Assembly: GCA_947846985.1 (NCBI GenBank)
Contig: CANTUZ010000008.1
Location: 39,264,817-39,328,816 of the forward strand
DNA from: Fratercula arctica
Lineage: Eukaryota > Chordata > Aves > Charadriiformes > Alcidae
Reading direction: 5' to 3'
DNA: 64,000 bases
In this document: piece after piece, positions 1 through 14,200 of the stretch
Position numbering within the stretch: the first letter of the stretch is position 1
Layout of the letters: each line of letters starts with the position of its first letter
Program-made: the position numbers and the translations under genes
Notes under the pieces: generated by a model
Told to the model about the DNA's origin: nothing
Seen by the model: the letters and a program-made list of their open reading frames with translations, nothing else
The model's database searches: none

Positions 1-2147
1 AGACAGTGCCTAAGCATCTTGCAAGGACTGCGATTTCCAGGAAGCTTCAACGGGCACTGGCAAACTAAGTGGTTTCCTAAACTCTCCCACTACTGTAAAC
101 TGGCACTACCGCCAAATAAGCACTCCTGCCTTCGCCCTCCCATTCCCTCCCATTAGCACATGCATTCAGACACCGCCTAAAGAACTGGATCAGCACAACT
201 CCATTTAAGACACTGCCCTCCCTGCCCCTCTGCCAAGACTGTAGAAAGGACGTTCGTATTTTACGTATAACGCCAGTTCTCTGCGGATGGGTGGTAGGTG
301 GCTACAATGGTTCAACTGAATGACCGACACCACCTTAAGGTTACTTTGAGATAAACTTTAGAAAGGAGCCTGGCATTACTCCTCCCAGAGAAGTGTACCT
401 CCATGTAATTACCAAAACCATGAGAAGATAAACCGCACCAGTGGAACCCCCAATAAAGCTCATTTTAGAATTTAACAAGGTTCAGCAAAATCTTACTTAA
501 CCACCAGCTTCTGAAAAAGTCTCACGCAGGCCTACACTTTATAGAGTGACCATGAAATCCAACTCCCCTCTTGCTACAGTGGATGCATTTACGTGCACAT
601 GTCTTAAGAACCTAAGTAACTTCAGGGCTGTATGAGCAAATAGCTGAGGTGGGCCAAAACACCCTTTTGCCAGAAAGCTTTAAACATATACTTCTTATTT
701 AAGAGGCTGCCATGAACTAGCCAGTGAGGATTCCTAAAGGAGGACACAAAGGGAGAATAACTGATATGCTGACAAATCCTCACTTATAAAGAAAAGAAAA
801 CAAAACACAATGGAAAGGTTAAGAGCCTCAGTGCTCAGAAACAGAATGTAAGGCTGTAGTAGAATGCAGAAATAATACTCCAAAAGATCCATGAAAATAA
901 GTTTATTTCAGTCAGTTAACATCCCTGGGTTTTTTAATCCAATAAATGATTCTTCTTTTGGAAACTTTCATAACTTTCATTTGCAGCTAAAGACACAAGA
1001 AGACACCAAGAAGGGACATGTGATCACTGACATACAATTACTGCCAAATAGCACCCAACTTTGCTATCTCAATGACTCTTCTTATCGACTGTCGTAATTG
1101 GTTTCACATTTCAAGTGTGAAAGCTATTAAATGTGTGAATGACAATTTATAGGAACTTACAGAAAATTAAGGTTCACTAATGCACTACTATGTTACTCTA
1201 TCTTACTGAATAAATTCGAAAACAAGGAACAGTCAGTACAATATTTGGTTCTTATACCAGCTGAGAGTTCCAATCTAAATCAATAATGAACGTGAGTGTA
1301 CTCCTCTTTCATACCTTCAAATTAGAAATAGAGGAATAGAAACTTATATTCCCTAACAGATACATTCCAATAGACAAGACAGCTCCAAAAGATTAAAAGG
1401 ACTTAGGGTGGAAGCTCTCCCAGTTGTGTAAGGTCACACAAATGTCTTGGCCAACCACCTACATTTCATTAGGCTGACACAGCTATGAGGCCCTGAAGGC
1501 CACAGGTGGACTGGGAAACAGCCTTTGACCTCCCACATACATGGCATCAACTCTCCGAACTAGGTCAGGCATCTGGATCTGGAGAAAACAAAAACGCAGT
1601 TTTTCGCTTAAATCTCAGTTTTTCCTCCTACGTTTTCCTTCTACAGCTCCACGTGTACTGTAGCTGGATACAAATACCTCATTAACAACATACATCTTGG
1701 GAGCTATATACAAAACAAAAAAAATGGAGAAATAAGAATGCAGAGATGGAATTTTCCTCTAAAATCCTGTAAAAGGCAAACACTAAGTAAAACTCCCAAA
1801 TACTCGTACAAAAAGGCAACAAGCGATGATTCAGTTCTTGCATAGAACAAGTCACCAAGGGACTCAGGCGCAGGAGTCTTGCATTTTCCTTGGGACATTG
1901 TAAGCCCTGGCCTCGTTGAAAACTTGCATAAGAGTAAGGAAGGAGAGAATATAAAGTAACTGTTTTATCAGGGAACGTACATTTTTCAAACCAGGACATT
2001 AATCACAAGATGTGATTAAAACACAAGGCAGCAGCCGGATTAAGTGTAAGTCACCCTCCTTAAATCATTTAGCTGTGCGGATTCAAGTTCGACCCCGAAG
2101 CACTCAAGTTAGACTTTCCAAGGCAGTCAAATTTTTATTCTCCCTAC
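1..2147. other. TRAF3IP1 intronic sequence, left edge
   Basis: I looked on the minus strand for the conserved C-terminal TRAF3IP1 exons and did not find them. A strong acceptor near 1581 precedes an open stretch IQMPDLVRRVDAM, which I cannot match to the family. Nothing else is supported. Confidence 0.5.
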
Positions 2148-2246
2148 CTTTCTGTTTTACTGCAAGTCCTGGTTCAGCCTTCTCTTGCAGTTTAGCAACA
2201 TTGTCCTCCGAAATCCTATCTGCCATGCTCTTTGTTTCCACAGTTC
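2148..2246 (-). CDS. TRAF3IP1: TRAF3IP1 exon 9 (probable)
   Basis: 99 nt, phase 1/1; only one frame is open. [20 protein letters not shown] then [12 protein letters not shown]. It aligns with human TKEANINSTSISDDNSASL and ends NPTEKQKG. Acceptor TTGTTATAG, donor GTAGGG. Confidence 0.78.
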
Positions 2247-5200
2247 CTATAACAAAACAGTTTATAGTCAAATGAAACCAAAGATACAAGAACGATTTAA
2301 AATAAAAAGCCATGCTAAATACCTGTTACACTTACCAATTCTTTAAGGGCTATCCTAGTTTAATAAACTGTCTTGAGTGTAAATAAATAACATTCAGAGT
2401 TCACAAAGACTTTTTACATGACCGCTGATTGAACTTGTTATGTTACTGCAAACTAATGGCAGCTTCTTCAATTCGGAAACTATTTACAGATATTATTTAT
2501 TAGCCTGATAGCTGGTGAAACAATACAAATTTACCTAATAAAGTCTAAGTCATTAATAAAATACACAGTACTGTTTGTATACTACTTGGAATGCATAAGG
2601 CACTTCAGTTTGTTTCAAAGGCTTTAGTTTTAAACATGGTTCATACTACAGCCATTAAGAAATCTCAAGCAAGAAAAGCTGATTTCTGGTAGCTGAACTC
2701 CACCACTTGCTGGTAATGCCACAGAAGAACGTAGTCCGCAAATGGTGCTCACTTTTGATCCTACCTAAAACAGTTTTGTTTTTTTAAAAAAATGAAAGAC
2801 CATTTCATCTACCAATTATCTTAAATTAATTCCCCCAGTTACAATAGGGCAACATTGACAAAGTAACACACAGTGGAAGAAAGCTGAAATATTCAGGTAT
2901 ATATCTGATTTCTAAATTATCAGCCCAGGGAGAAGAGGCATTCAAGGCGGAGGGATGCAAAGGAGAAACGATTCAGCATCATTTGTAAGTCATTCCTGAA
3001 AATACACCTATGCATTGAACACACATGGTCAAGGAAAGTTAAACTACTCATACAGTTTGTCAAGATATGTACAGAATGGGTAGAATATGTAGCTTTAATC
3101 TTGCCATTAAAAATATATACATACATACACACACACCCCTTCACTGGGAGTAATATGCTCAGTTCTCACACTCCTCAAAATGCAGCAGAACAAATTCAGA
3201 AATAGGCAAGATTACAGATGCAGAAAAATCACATGTATTTAAAACAGAGGTACCCAAAGCGCTGCCCAGGAACCGAACACAGAACTTCCAACCCTCCTTA
3301 TCTGCAAACAGGTAACTGTAATGCAAAGGTAAAGACCAGATCCATTCACGGGGCCCCTTCTCTACAGCCAGGACACCTCAGGTAACATTTCCTCTACCAG
3401 AACAAGTCAGCAAACAGTTTTGAGCACACAGGAAAAGATTTACTAGGTAGAGCCCTGCCTAATGCTTGGGTTGAAACATCCAACACTTCCAAAACGGGCC
3501 ATGAAAGTACTGCATCCAGCATAAAGTTGAACCTTTCAGGACATATAGATCAATAGTGGAGGATCTACTCCTCCACCCATGCCACAGGAAGCGCACACAA
3601 GATATATAGTTCATTGCAGTAGAAATACTGAGTTCTACTGGTTTAGGAGGAGATTTAACACGCAGCAGAGAAAGGTCAACCAGCACGTTCATTTACCTGT
3701 GCTGGTTAAGGCCAGGACGAGTTGTCATTTAATCAAACTGAAATAAGCATTTAAACATTCACCACCAACCTTTACAGCGGTGCTTCAAGTTACCCATAAG
3801 GTCTAGAGCTTAGCAGAAAAGCCAAACCAACAGTGGAAAGTGAAGCACTTTACTCCATTTTCACTTAGAAACTAATTCAGTGCCTGAAAGGAAACCTGTT
3901 AAGATCTCAATTAAGAGCAACTGCAAGTTTAAAAAAAAAAAAAAAAGGACGTTCAATGTATCAATCAACTTTTAAATTAGCAAAAATGATCTCTATTGCA
4001 TGATACAAGTTTTGCCGCAAGGCATGTTGCAACGAAAAAAACAGTCATTGCCTGAATAGTAATAAACGTAACAATAACTATATTAAAAAACCTAAAAAAA
4101 CCCCAAAACATTTGCTCCAATACCATTAGGAATTTGTTTGTAATAAAGATGAGAAAATGGTCTAAATAGTTTTAATTACTAGGATAGCAAATATACTTGG
4201 TTTTGCTTAACTAATCCTCCATTCACCACTTCTGTTTTATTTATTTTAAGTTTAGTCATGACACTAGCCCTTATGTGTTCTCCTGTTGCGTATTTATTTA
4301 TCTCCAGTTAATATTAGAAAATATAGAAAGCTCTGATCATCATCACCAGTAACTACAGAGAGCAGTGTACAACAGGCATCGGCGCAGCTCCAGAAGGTTT
4401 TTACTACCTTCTGGATAAATTACTGAAGTACCTCTGAGCCTTACTCACCTATTGCAGCTCCGCTGCGTTAGAACAAAAAGAGGGCTAATGCCCCAAAGTA
4501 TTTATCACTCAGGTAAACTGAAATTTGAGCGCGCTGACCTGCTGCATCATAAAAAGAGGAGTATTTTAAAATATTTACCTAAAAGCCAAAACACAGGATA
4601 AGTGGTTAACCGTATTTAATTTATCAGAAAAACTGGATCTTGATTTTAAAGAAGGGACGATCCTATAAAATGGGGCGTGTCTGGTCACTGTAGTTTCGTG
4701 CCAGTTCAGGCTATAAAACAAATATTCAAATCTTGGGAAATAAAAAAAGTTATAGGATCAGCTAAAGATGACTAAGTAGCAAAATAAGACTACGTTTAAT
4801 TGAATCCAGATGGTATTTTTCAGCTGCAAAATTATTAAAACCTCACAGCACATAAGTACATCAGATGTGACGCAAAATTTTCAATTTTCTAGCACTAACT
4901 TGAATTAAGCTCCTAAGTCAACAGACATTCATACCCAAAGTGCCAGATCTTTTCCAAGGTATTTAAGGCGCCTAAACATGTTTTCACTTTTTTCCCCAAG
5001 TCCTTTTGAAAACATGGCTATTGATTGCTCTGAAAACACCACCCAAGCTCTGACATAATTTCAATATTTTGCCTCCAACACATGGAAACCTACTAAAACA
5101 GAAACCCAAAGAAAACGTGGATGCTTGGGATGACACACAGAAACACACACTCCCTTTACATAAATTAGTAATAATGATATTGGCAGATTAAGTGCATGAA

Positions 5201-8200
5201 GATCTCCACGCTTCATTAGTCTAAACAGTACCAGTCTTTAGGCAGGATTAGCTATTTTAACAGGTATCAATTCACAGGTGTTACTGCATCCCCTGAACTG
5301 AGACGTTAAACTGATTTATGTACAGTGGCTTCTTCATAAGAAATAAAATATCAGCGCCCAGGGCACAAAACCATAGAAAGAAAACTTGAACGACAGCAGA
5401 TAATCAGGTCACCGAAATAAGAGTAGAGGGAAAAAAGCCACTTAAATACAGACAGAAATCGCAATTAGACTAGTCACTATATGAGTTCTGGTTTGCAGCC
5501 TGTTTTATTCCTTACTTACGTGTTTCTCTAGGCTCTTTCTTTTAGCTTTCTTATACAAAGGGCTAGCAGTACCAAGTTTAGACTCCTTTCTTCCTGATGT
5601 GAAAGTATTAAATACTTGGGATATTCCAAAGAGAATCTAGTTTCCAATTAGTATGCAAATGCAATAGTTAATATACTTAAATATAAAAGCTGGTGACATA
5701 ATCAATTGCAATGAAGCATCTTAAAACATAAAATAAAATTATTTTACTTATTTGCAAAGCCTGGCGCAACTGTCTATTACTCAGTTAAAACTATCTCAAG
5801 ACTAAAATCTTCACTTAAGTCTTGTCCACGGAGACAAAGAGAAATGACCAATGCAGGTGTGAGGCAGATGAGGAGAGATGTTAATTGATGATTGTACCAT
5901 TTGTTAAATAGCTCCGATCAACAAAGACTCAGAAGTGGTTATTGTCCAAAGGCTGGTAAAATGGCCTGTAATCAATACAACTACCATTTATACCAATCCA
6001 CTACCGGGCAAGCACAGATACCACAGGTCTATTACCACAGGTGACAGTCTTGACAGACTTAGCACCGAAGCAAGGACAAGATGCCTACAGAACTACCTCC
6101 TCGCCTGCTGTCAAGACCAGCACAGCCAGGGTTCAGGCCAGAGTCCTGGCTCTGCACATCCATCAGGGGCAGTTTCACACCACTACCAGGGGCGACTCCT
6201 GGCTGGCACAAAGAGATGTGACTTTTACAGCTTCTCACTTCCTGCTGATAATTCCCCTGTAACAAATAAATACCTGTCCTTCCTTCCCCAGCACTCTCAG
6301 CAGAAAAGCAGCAGGGCTTGGTTCCTTACACCTGGTTGAGCTACTGTGGAAGATGACGTGGGACAGGATTCAGTACTGATGGCACCCAAATCACCTTCCC
6401 TGTTCCAACTCAAATCACAAGGTCCTAGCCTGACACCAGTCCAGACGCAATACAGTTGACCACAGCTGTAATGACAGACATTGGAGAAAGTCAAAGATCT
6501 ACAAAAACGCGCCACTGTTTCAGTACTCAAGAGGAATCTTCTCTAATCATCAAACAGGCTACAAGCCAGAAGTGTTGCTTAACACCTTATCTTCACCTGT
6601 TCTTCAGCTTACACCTGGAGTCTTTTAAGTGTCTCAGAAAGGTTTGGCTTCACCCAACCATGTTTTCACTGAAGAAACCCCAGAAAATATGAGAGACGTG
6701 GATGGTTTAGTGTACTGCTTATCAAACAAATATCCAGGGAAATTCCTTTTTGGACTCGCCAGTACTCAGTAAATCTCAGGAAATAAATCTTTTTGTTTTG
6801 TTGGTTGGTTTTCATTTATAAACCCAAAATTTCTAAAGACCAAACACTAGGACTTCAGATCCTTGAGAAATGACTGAAAAAATTCAGAAATAAGTGAAGT
6901 TTGGATTCCTTAGCCAAATTTCAGAAGAGCACTCTTCCCAAATATTAATAAGTGATAAAGTTACAAATTCAGGGTTCGTGGCTGTATGATTTATCCCTAC
7001 AGGAAAGCACATCTTGCCTCGCAAATGTCTTTCATCTTACTAAAACAACCTTAAACAACATATCTTAAGCTTTACTAAAATAAAAATACTGTGCTGAATA
7101 CTGCTGTGCTGTAAACATTTAACAAACCTTTACATGTGACTTTATGTAAAGGTAATATGCAATAATTTTATCAACTCAGACATACTGTCCACTAATCCTC
7201 AGCAACAGAAAAAAAAAGAAGCCAAAGCTTTGCAAGGCATATTTGTCTAAACTTGCTAGATTATTAAGCAAAGAAGCAGTTCTTATGAAACTAATAAAAA
7301 AAGAAATAGTTATAGATGACCTAAAAAAGCCCATTCAGAGAGAACACAATAAATATCAAGAGCAGGCTGAATTTATTTCTACAATTGTGCATGAGGAACA
7401 TGAGCAAACTGAACTGTGCATCACTTTCTATGTATCAAATCCATGCAGAAAAATTGCCTATTCAATTCATAAATGCAGACTGAGAGTATAAAACAAGCAC
7501 TGAAAATAATAAACACAGACATCTAAGTATTTATGCTATTCCTATTCAATAACCCTCCAGTATATTTAATAGAAATAATATCCTCCCTCTAGTTACCTTC
7601 TCCTCCGGGTCTGGCGCGTTGCCTTGATCCTTTTGTTGAAGGCTGCCTTGATATTCCTGCAGGACTTTCACTCTTTTAAAAAAAAAAAAAAAAAAGCCCA
7701 CAAATTTATATAATTTTGTGTAAAAATTATGGGGTTTTTATATAAAATTTGCTTACATGTATTGCTTTTTTATCTATATGTATTATACATCAAAAATATT
7801 CACTTACAAAACTGACCCACACATATAAAATTAAGAATATGTCAACTCTATTTTCCTCAAAGCCTGCAGGTATTTTTCCTGGGTACGTGCTAGCTATTTT
7901 CTTTTAAATGAACATATATGATTAGATTTCATTATTAAAAAGACAACTCCCAAACATGAAGTAAGAGTATCCAAGGCAGAGCAATCTTGTGGAACCTGTA
8001 GAGCACCTGTGATGCCAGTACTGGTCTCGGGACGCAGTGCTTAGCTATCAATGAGCTTCCAAAAGGAATGAGATGGTTACAATCACCTGTATGTTTCATC
8101 TACATCAAATACACAGTTCCTCTTTAACCTTCTGGTAAGTCTTTTAAATTTCATTCCAAAATAGAAGGAAAGACAGAAAAACTGTGAGACTAGACTTGCA

Positions 8201-11200
8201 AAGTCCTTTACTCAAATGGCAACTTCCCTGGACAAAGACCCTGAACAAACTAAGGTCCTGCCAGAAAGTCCAGCAAACAAGCAATGGATGATCTGAAGGC
8301 ACAACTGGTACGGGAAGGATGATAAGAGTTCAAAAGTGGAAAAGATCAAACTGGAAGAAAATTCAGGACACTTCTGAGGACTCTGACCTTAGTTAGAAAG
8401 TGATTTAGAGAGGCCAGGAAATGAGAGCAGGCAAGTATACACGAGAATTACTTTGTTTTCTCTGTATATAGCTTGCACTGCCTGAAGTCAAGAACACCTG
8501 ACTGACAATACTTTCTTCAAAGGCACTAACATTACATGTTTCAATGGTCCTACCTCCTTGGAAAGAAGCAAGTGAAATCAGCAGGTCCACTTGGCTGAGG
8601 TTGGGAAAAAGACGTGCATAAGCAGCAGCCTCTCGTGAGATGAGATCAACATCGGTCCCAGGAGACAAGGCCAGGGGGACTGAGAGGTCCCCTGGGTGCA
8701 AAGGGAGACCTGAGCCTGTGCACAAAGAGCACTGGAGAGGCTGAAGGCAGCTACAGCACTTACAAGGTGTAAAGGAGGCCACCCGCCAGCCCAGCAAACC
8801 TCCTGCGTACGGGTGGGAAGGAGGCAGTCCATCTTACACCAATCTTGGCTAGCAGAAGGGGCAGACTTGGTAGCGTGAGGTTAATGGTTGGACTCAATGA
8901 TCTTTAGAGTATTTTCCAACCTAAAGATTCTATGCCTATGTATAGACCAGAGAACAGAGCCAGCGATGGGACCTGGCCCACAATGCCCAAACACAGGGTG
9001 TTCCGATTCTTACAGGACTGTACATACTAATAAACCAGGAGCTTCCAACAAGACAAACATGCTTCTAATAACTTTCCTGTCCTTTAATCTAATTCCCTGA
9101 TTTTATTAGCAACGTTTGTTGCTGAAGAGGAAGCAGCCACCTCTGAACACAACTGATGAAGTCGAGGTGATTTCTAGAATACCATTTTATGTTTCTGTGT
9201 TCTCTATCCCTACAATACATCTCTGCATCTCGTTCAAAATCCTGAAATATGTTTAGCACCTCACAGGATTTCCTCCTGAACTGCTTTTTTAAAGTTTGTG
9301 TGAATTAATGGTACATGCAGTTTGTATCCATGCAGTTTGTATCCAAGATTTATTGCTGATAATGAGCGTATCAGTAACATACATGAGAATTACAAATTCT
9401 TCCATTTCTATGCAAATATTAACATTATAGTTTCCAATAATCTGTAAGAGAAAATTGTCAAATTATACAATGTAAATCATTCATTTTCCATAATATCTTG
9501 CTAATAGAACAAGGGACCACACATGTCATAATGGAAAAAGAACATTACAAGATGTTTAAAAATACAGGGTACTGGTAGGTATTTTTACTCAAACTACTTT
9601 AGGTGACCATGCAAGAGAAACATCCCACCTCCACAAGCTTATTACAATCACAGGCCCTGGAGACACTGCTATGTGAAGAAGGGGAATGAAAGTGCCATGT
9701 CAGGAACATGGTGAGAAGTTTGCTTTGAAGGCAAATGTTGCTTTTTTTATATGCTGTAATGCATATAAATTCTGTGGAGCACAAGCTCAACAGAAGTTCT
9801 TGACAAACAAAGGGGAAATGCTTCTTAATAACAGACAATCACAGTATGTAACTGTGATGAACTGAGAAGTTGAACTGTTTGGAGGTGCTTTATAGGAAGG
9901 TGAGCAGTCTATGCAAAAGTCAGCTTCAACAGTTTACGTGCTTTAGAAACTACATCTCCTTCACCTCCGCCATTGTAATCTAACATCCATGCTCAGAATT
10001 TCAGGTATTCAGTCAGCCAAAGAAAAGCCCTATATCCTACGCTTCACAAAAATCTAGCCAAACGGACAGTACACTTTCCTGCTTCGACGTAAAGCAGTTT
10101 TCACCTGCACTATCTTCACTGCATTATTACACTTATTATTTGACCCACAACCACAGCTACCAGTATTTTTGTTTCACTCTTTAGAAAATGCTGGCATGCT
10201 GTAAAGAAAAACAGACAGAAGTCCAAAATGCATGGCTAATACTGAAGTGGTTAATCTTAATCTTATTTCATCGTAATTACTACCATCTTTCACAACCACA
10301 ACACTATGCAAGGAGCAACAGTAAAGCTCGCATACCGCCAGAGTCTGGCTCTGTGGGCCCGCAGGCCACATCTGGTACACTCAAACTTCAGCAGCTCTTT
10401 GGGTGACGTAATTATTAGCACAGGTGGGGAAGAAGTTGAGAATAGGTGCTGAGGCTTCTGGAGGAGTGGATTCAGTCATTTATTTATGTCAGGTAGTGAC
10501 TACAAACACCAATTAACATTTTTGTTGAGCCACATGTGCACACTGGCAACAGGTGCAAAGTAAAAGCTAAAATTTAATCACTACGGTAGCACACAAAAAC
10601 ATAAATCCCACAATACTTATGATTTGAGTCTTTCCAAGGGGAGATAAAATAGGTCATTCTTCTTCTTACAAATTCAGAGTCTACAAGGCTTTGAAAAGCA
10701 GCCACTGGAGCCGTTAAAAAGAAATCATACACTTCATCTCACATCATCCTGGAAAAAACATATTAAAGTGGAATCCTAGATGGATGCATGCACACTTCGC
10801 AGTTTTGAGAAATTACGTTTTTATTTGGAGAGGATAAAGCAGCCTGCTGTAAACTGTCCAATCTCCTGCTTTGTCCTCATTATTAACCTTTAAATGGGTT
10901 GACTTTCACTCTAAGACATAACAAAACAATGACTTGTAATGTTTCAGCAGGTCAAGAAGAGGAACATGCTTTGAAAAGACATCCTGCCAAACTGTTAATT
11001 CCTCCCCCTTTCCATAGAACAACTAACCTCTGTACTCATGAAAGGATGCCATGAACAGCTTCTATCAGTGACTTTTACACTGCTCTCACAACGAATTTTG
11101 TACACGCTTACAAACACCTCCTCTAGCCATGGCCACTCCATGCATCAACAGTCAAAGGCAGAAAAACTCATCCACCCAAGCAAGGGAACGGGACAACACA

Positions 11201-14200
11201 TTATATTGATTGGCCACTGGGATTTTCCCCCTCTAATTCATCAGATCCACCGATAGTTCGCTAATAATAAGCAAGAATTAAGTCTGTGGATAGGAATCTA
11301 ATTCGCTTAACCCTCCACAATATTTTTCTTCTAATCAGATCCGCAGTGCCAGGAGGTATATTTTCATGTATACTGTAAATAATGTGTGTGTGTATAAGTT
11401 TATATAAATAACACTACATATATAAATGCAACTGCATATATTAATTTTTTTTTTTTTTTAATTTTGTGCAACAGACTATTCCTGAACAAATAAACACAGC
11501 TCATTTCTAAAGCTTTTACTGAAAGCTATGTATCCCTCAAAGGCTTTCTTTGCTCTTTCCCTCAAACTGTCTCTATTTCCAGTATTTATTCCTAAAATGG
11601 CAATCATTACTAACAGGTAGAATTTATTAGTGTGCAATAGCACCAAGGAAAGATCTCTACTTGCTAAGGTCAATTTGACCGCTGTGGTGATAAAACTTAT
11701 TAGGAAAATATGGATCAATTATCTTTTCCTAAAGTGAAGGCTTGCAAGATGGTGTTCTATTTGTGTTAGCATCTACTAATTAAAACCTTTCAAACACAAA
11801 AAGAACTCTTAGAAAAATGCCACTTTTTAAAATGTAAATTTTAATGATGGATTTCTATTATATGAGCCAGCTATGAATAACTGACACCAAAAAGAAAGGG
11901 TCAGTCACAGCACTGGAACAAAAATAGTTGAGCCACGTCCAGCAGATTTCCATGGAATGATTCTCTCTACTGCTTCTAAGGCTGTTATGTCTTTTTTCTA
12001 TTCAGTAGTTGTTCCATTATATAGTTGAGATGAGTCCCAACAGAAATCAAAGTTCATTAGATACGACTCAAGAGACTGATTCAAGTGACCAGTTCCAGAG
12101 CAATACAGTTTGTAGGGCAAAAATAAAAGTCATTATAGAGTGGCCAAAAGTGACAGGATATTACAAAAAGTTTTAGCCAAGAGTTCCAGCTGTAAAATGG
12201 AAGAGACTTTTCCAATGTGTTTGACCTTAGGGGTAAATGGCATACCTGTTCTGCAGCCGCTTTCATATAAACAGCACCATACGCTCAGAAGCTCCATGAC
12301 CTGAATAACCTCTTGTCAAAAGACAAAGTTATCTTTATTATTTAGAAGGTCAATCAGTCATGCTATGAAGCATCCATTTTAAACAAGACTTTACCTGAGA
12401 TGGACTGAGAGGTAATAGAATGCAACTCAACTCGCTCTGATCACAAACGGTGTAGTATGTGACAGCTAGCCTTGACAGCAAGCAGTCGTCTTCTGATTAC
12501 CATGTGTAAGCCAAATGTTTCCTCTTAATTCCTACTTGTATTCGCTTTCCTTTAGTTCCAGAAAATTATAGATACCCATGTGATGACAATTACATACTGG
12601 GTAACATACAGAGTTTCTTTAGTAGCAGAAAACTAAACTAAAAAAAAAAAAAGTCAACCTGTCAAAATTTAAGTAGCATTTTAAAAACGGCCTCCGATAA
12701 TTGGCAGTAAGAAAAATTCACTTCTATGAATACAGGTAGAATCTTATTTAGACTCCTAATCTCATAGGAGCAAAGCTAGGAACTAAACTTTAAGTGATAG
12801 CTTTGCTGTACATGCAGAGCACGAAACAAAAAAAAAAAAAAAACAAAACCAAAACCCAAATTTGTTCTGTAATGTAAATGCAGCATAGAAGCCAATCAAT
12901 CAGCCTGAATATTCCAGAGAGATGTCAAATGAAATAAAAATTCCCATTACCCCAGTGCTTTTTCCCCCCACTGTTTCCATGTCCTTATGCTGCCAAGCCG
13001 CGTATCTGAAGAAAGGGTCTAATTCAAATACGGAAGAAACATGCTGACAAATAACTCATTACGATGTGAAGCCACGTAAGAGCAGGGTTGGAAAGAAAGA
13101 GAAGCTGTGGCTAGGAACATGAGGATAAAGAGAGCAGGACTAGGAGCCAAGGTAAGTGAGCACGACAAGAACAAACCAGAAGTAAGAAGAGGATAATCCT
13201 CAGGGCAGAAAGGTGACACATCAAGTACTGGCCTATCAGCCACTGCTTGAGAGGGGCTGCTTCAAATTGTTTCGCTTGTACTATATTTACAAAAAGCTAA
13301 AGCCAGATGCTGAAGATTTATTAATTATGCAGCAGAGACTACAAACTATGATTCAATACTCTTCATGTGCATAAAGACATAAATTGTTTTCCTTTTTTAT
13401 TTTTTTTTTTAATACACTTGTTTCACTGCCACATGACTTAAATGGAGTTTTAGTAGTTTAAATCAGGGTAAATCCCTGGAAATAAAGGCATTACCCTGCT
13501 GTGAAACTACTGTGAGGACAAGAAGATCAACCCCAGTCCATTAGATGCACTTTCCCATTATTTCATGCTGGAATTTCCTCTAAATCACTTTGCGCAGCTA
13601 TCCCGCTCTAAAAACTCATTGGGAACATTTTCATTTCATTTCTCTCTTCCACAGCCTTAAGAAGATGACCATTTCTCATGCACTGGTCTAAAGCATGTGT
13701 TTTCATCACCTAAAACCTAAGTACCATCTACTGTTACGCAAGCAAGTAGACGAAAAGCATGTCATCTAGATTTAAGGTAATAAGCCCACATGCCTTGGAA
13801 TCCCTCCCAAAAGCACTTAAGACGGGAAATGAAACTTTACTGCCCTAGTGTATTATTGTGGTGCCCAACAGCACTATGAGACTTTGGGATGAGGCTCAGA
13901 ATTTCCATTAGAGACACAATTTGCAGGAAGTTTAACTTGGCCATGAACATTTGCTTCAGGCTAAAAACTATTTTATAAGCTCTCCCTCCAAGTGCCAATA
14001 ATTTAAAAAGTTTAGTTGGATTTCAGTCAATTAATAGCTATAAATTTGTCATCTCATGCAGAAGACACGATGATGTCAGTGGCCCATAGACTCTCAGAGA
14101 CTCCTGTTAGACTTGGGATCCTGCCTATTTTTTCCTAGTCTGAGTTGCTTTAGGTTAATTTATTGAAGTCTCACTCTTTAAACATTTAGCCATATGGCTC

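Noticed and set aside
3663..3740. Exon-like segment with a CACAG|GTAAAT donor, minus strand
   Set aside because: All three frames contain stops from the only good acceptor.
4448..4461. 14-nt microexon candidate (CGGAGCTGCAATAG) with a strong GTGAGT donor, minus strand
   Set aside because: Length of 2 mod 3 does not repair the TRAF3IP1 phase between exons 8 and 9, and there is no homology.
7243..7491. Plus-strand 82-codon open frame ([20 protein letters not shown])
   Set aside because: AT-rich, Lys-rich composition, no recognisable family, inside a TRAF3IP1 intron on the opposite strand, with no splice or promoter support.
12246..12300. 55-nt exon candidate ([18 protein letters not shown]) that would also fix the exon 6-7 phase
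   Set aside because: Weak acceptor, and a cysteine-rich, hydrophobic peptide unlike the disordered charged region it would sit in.
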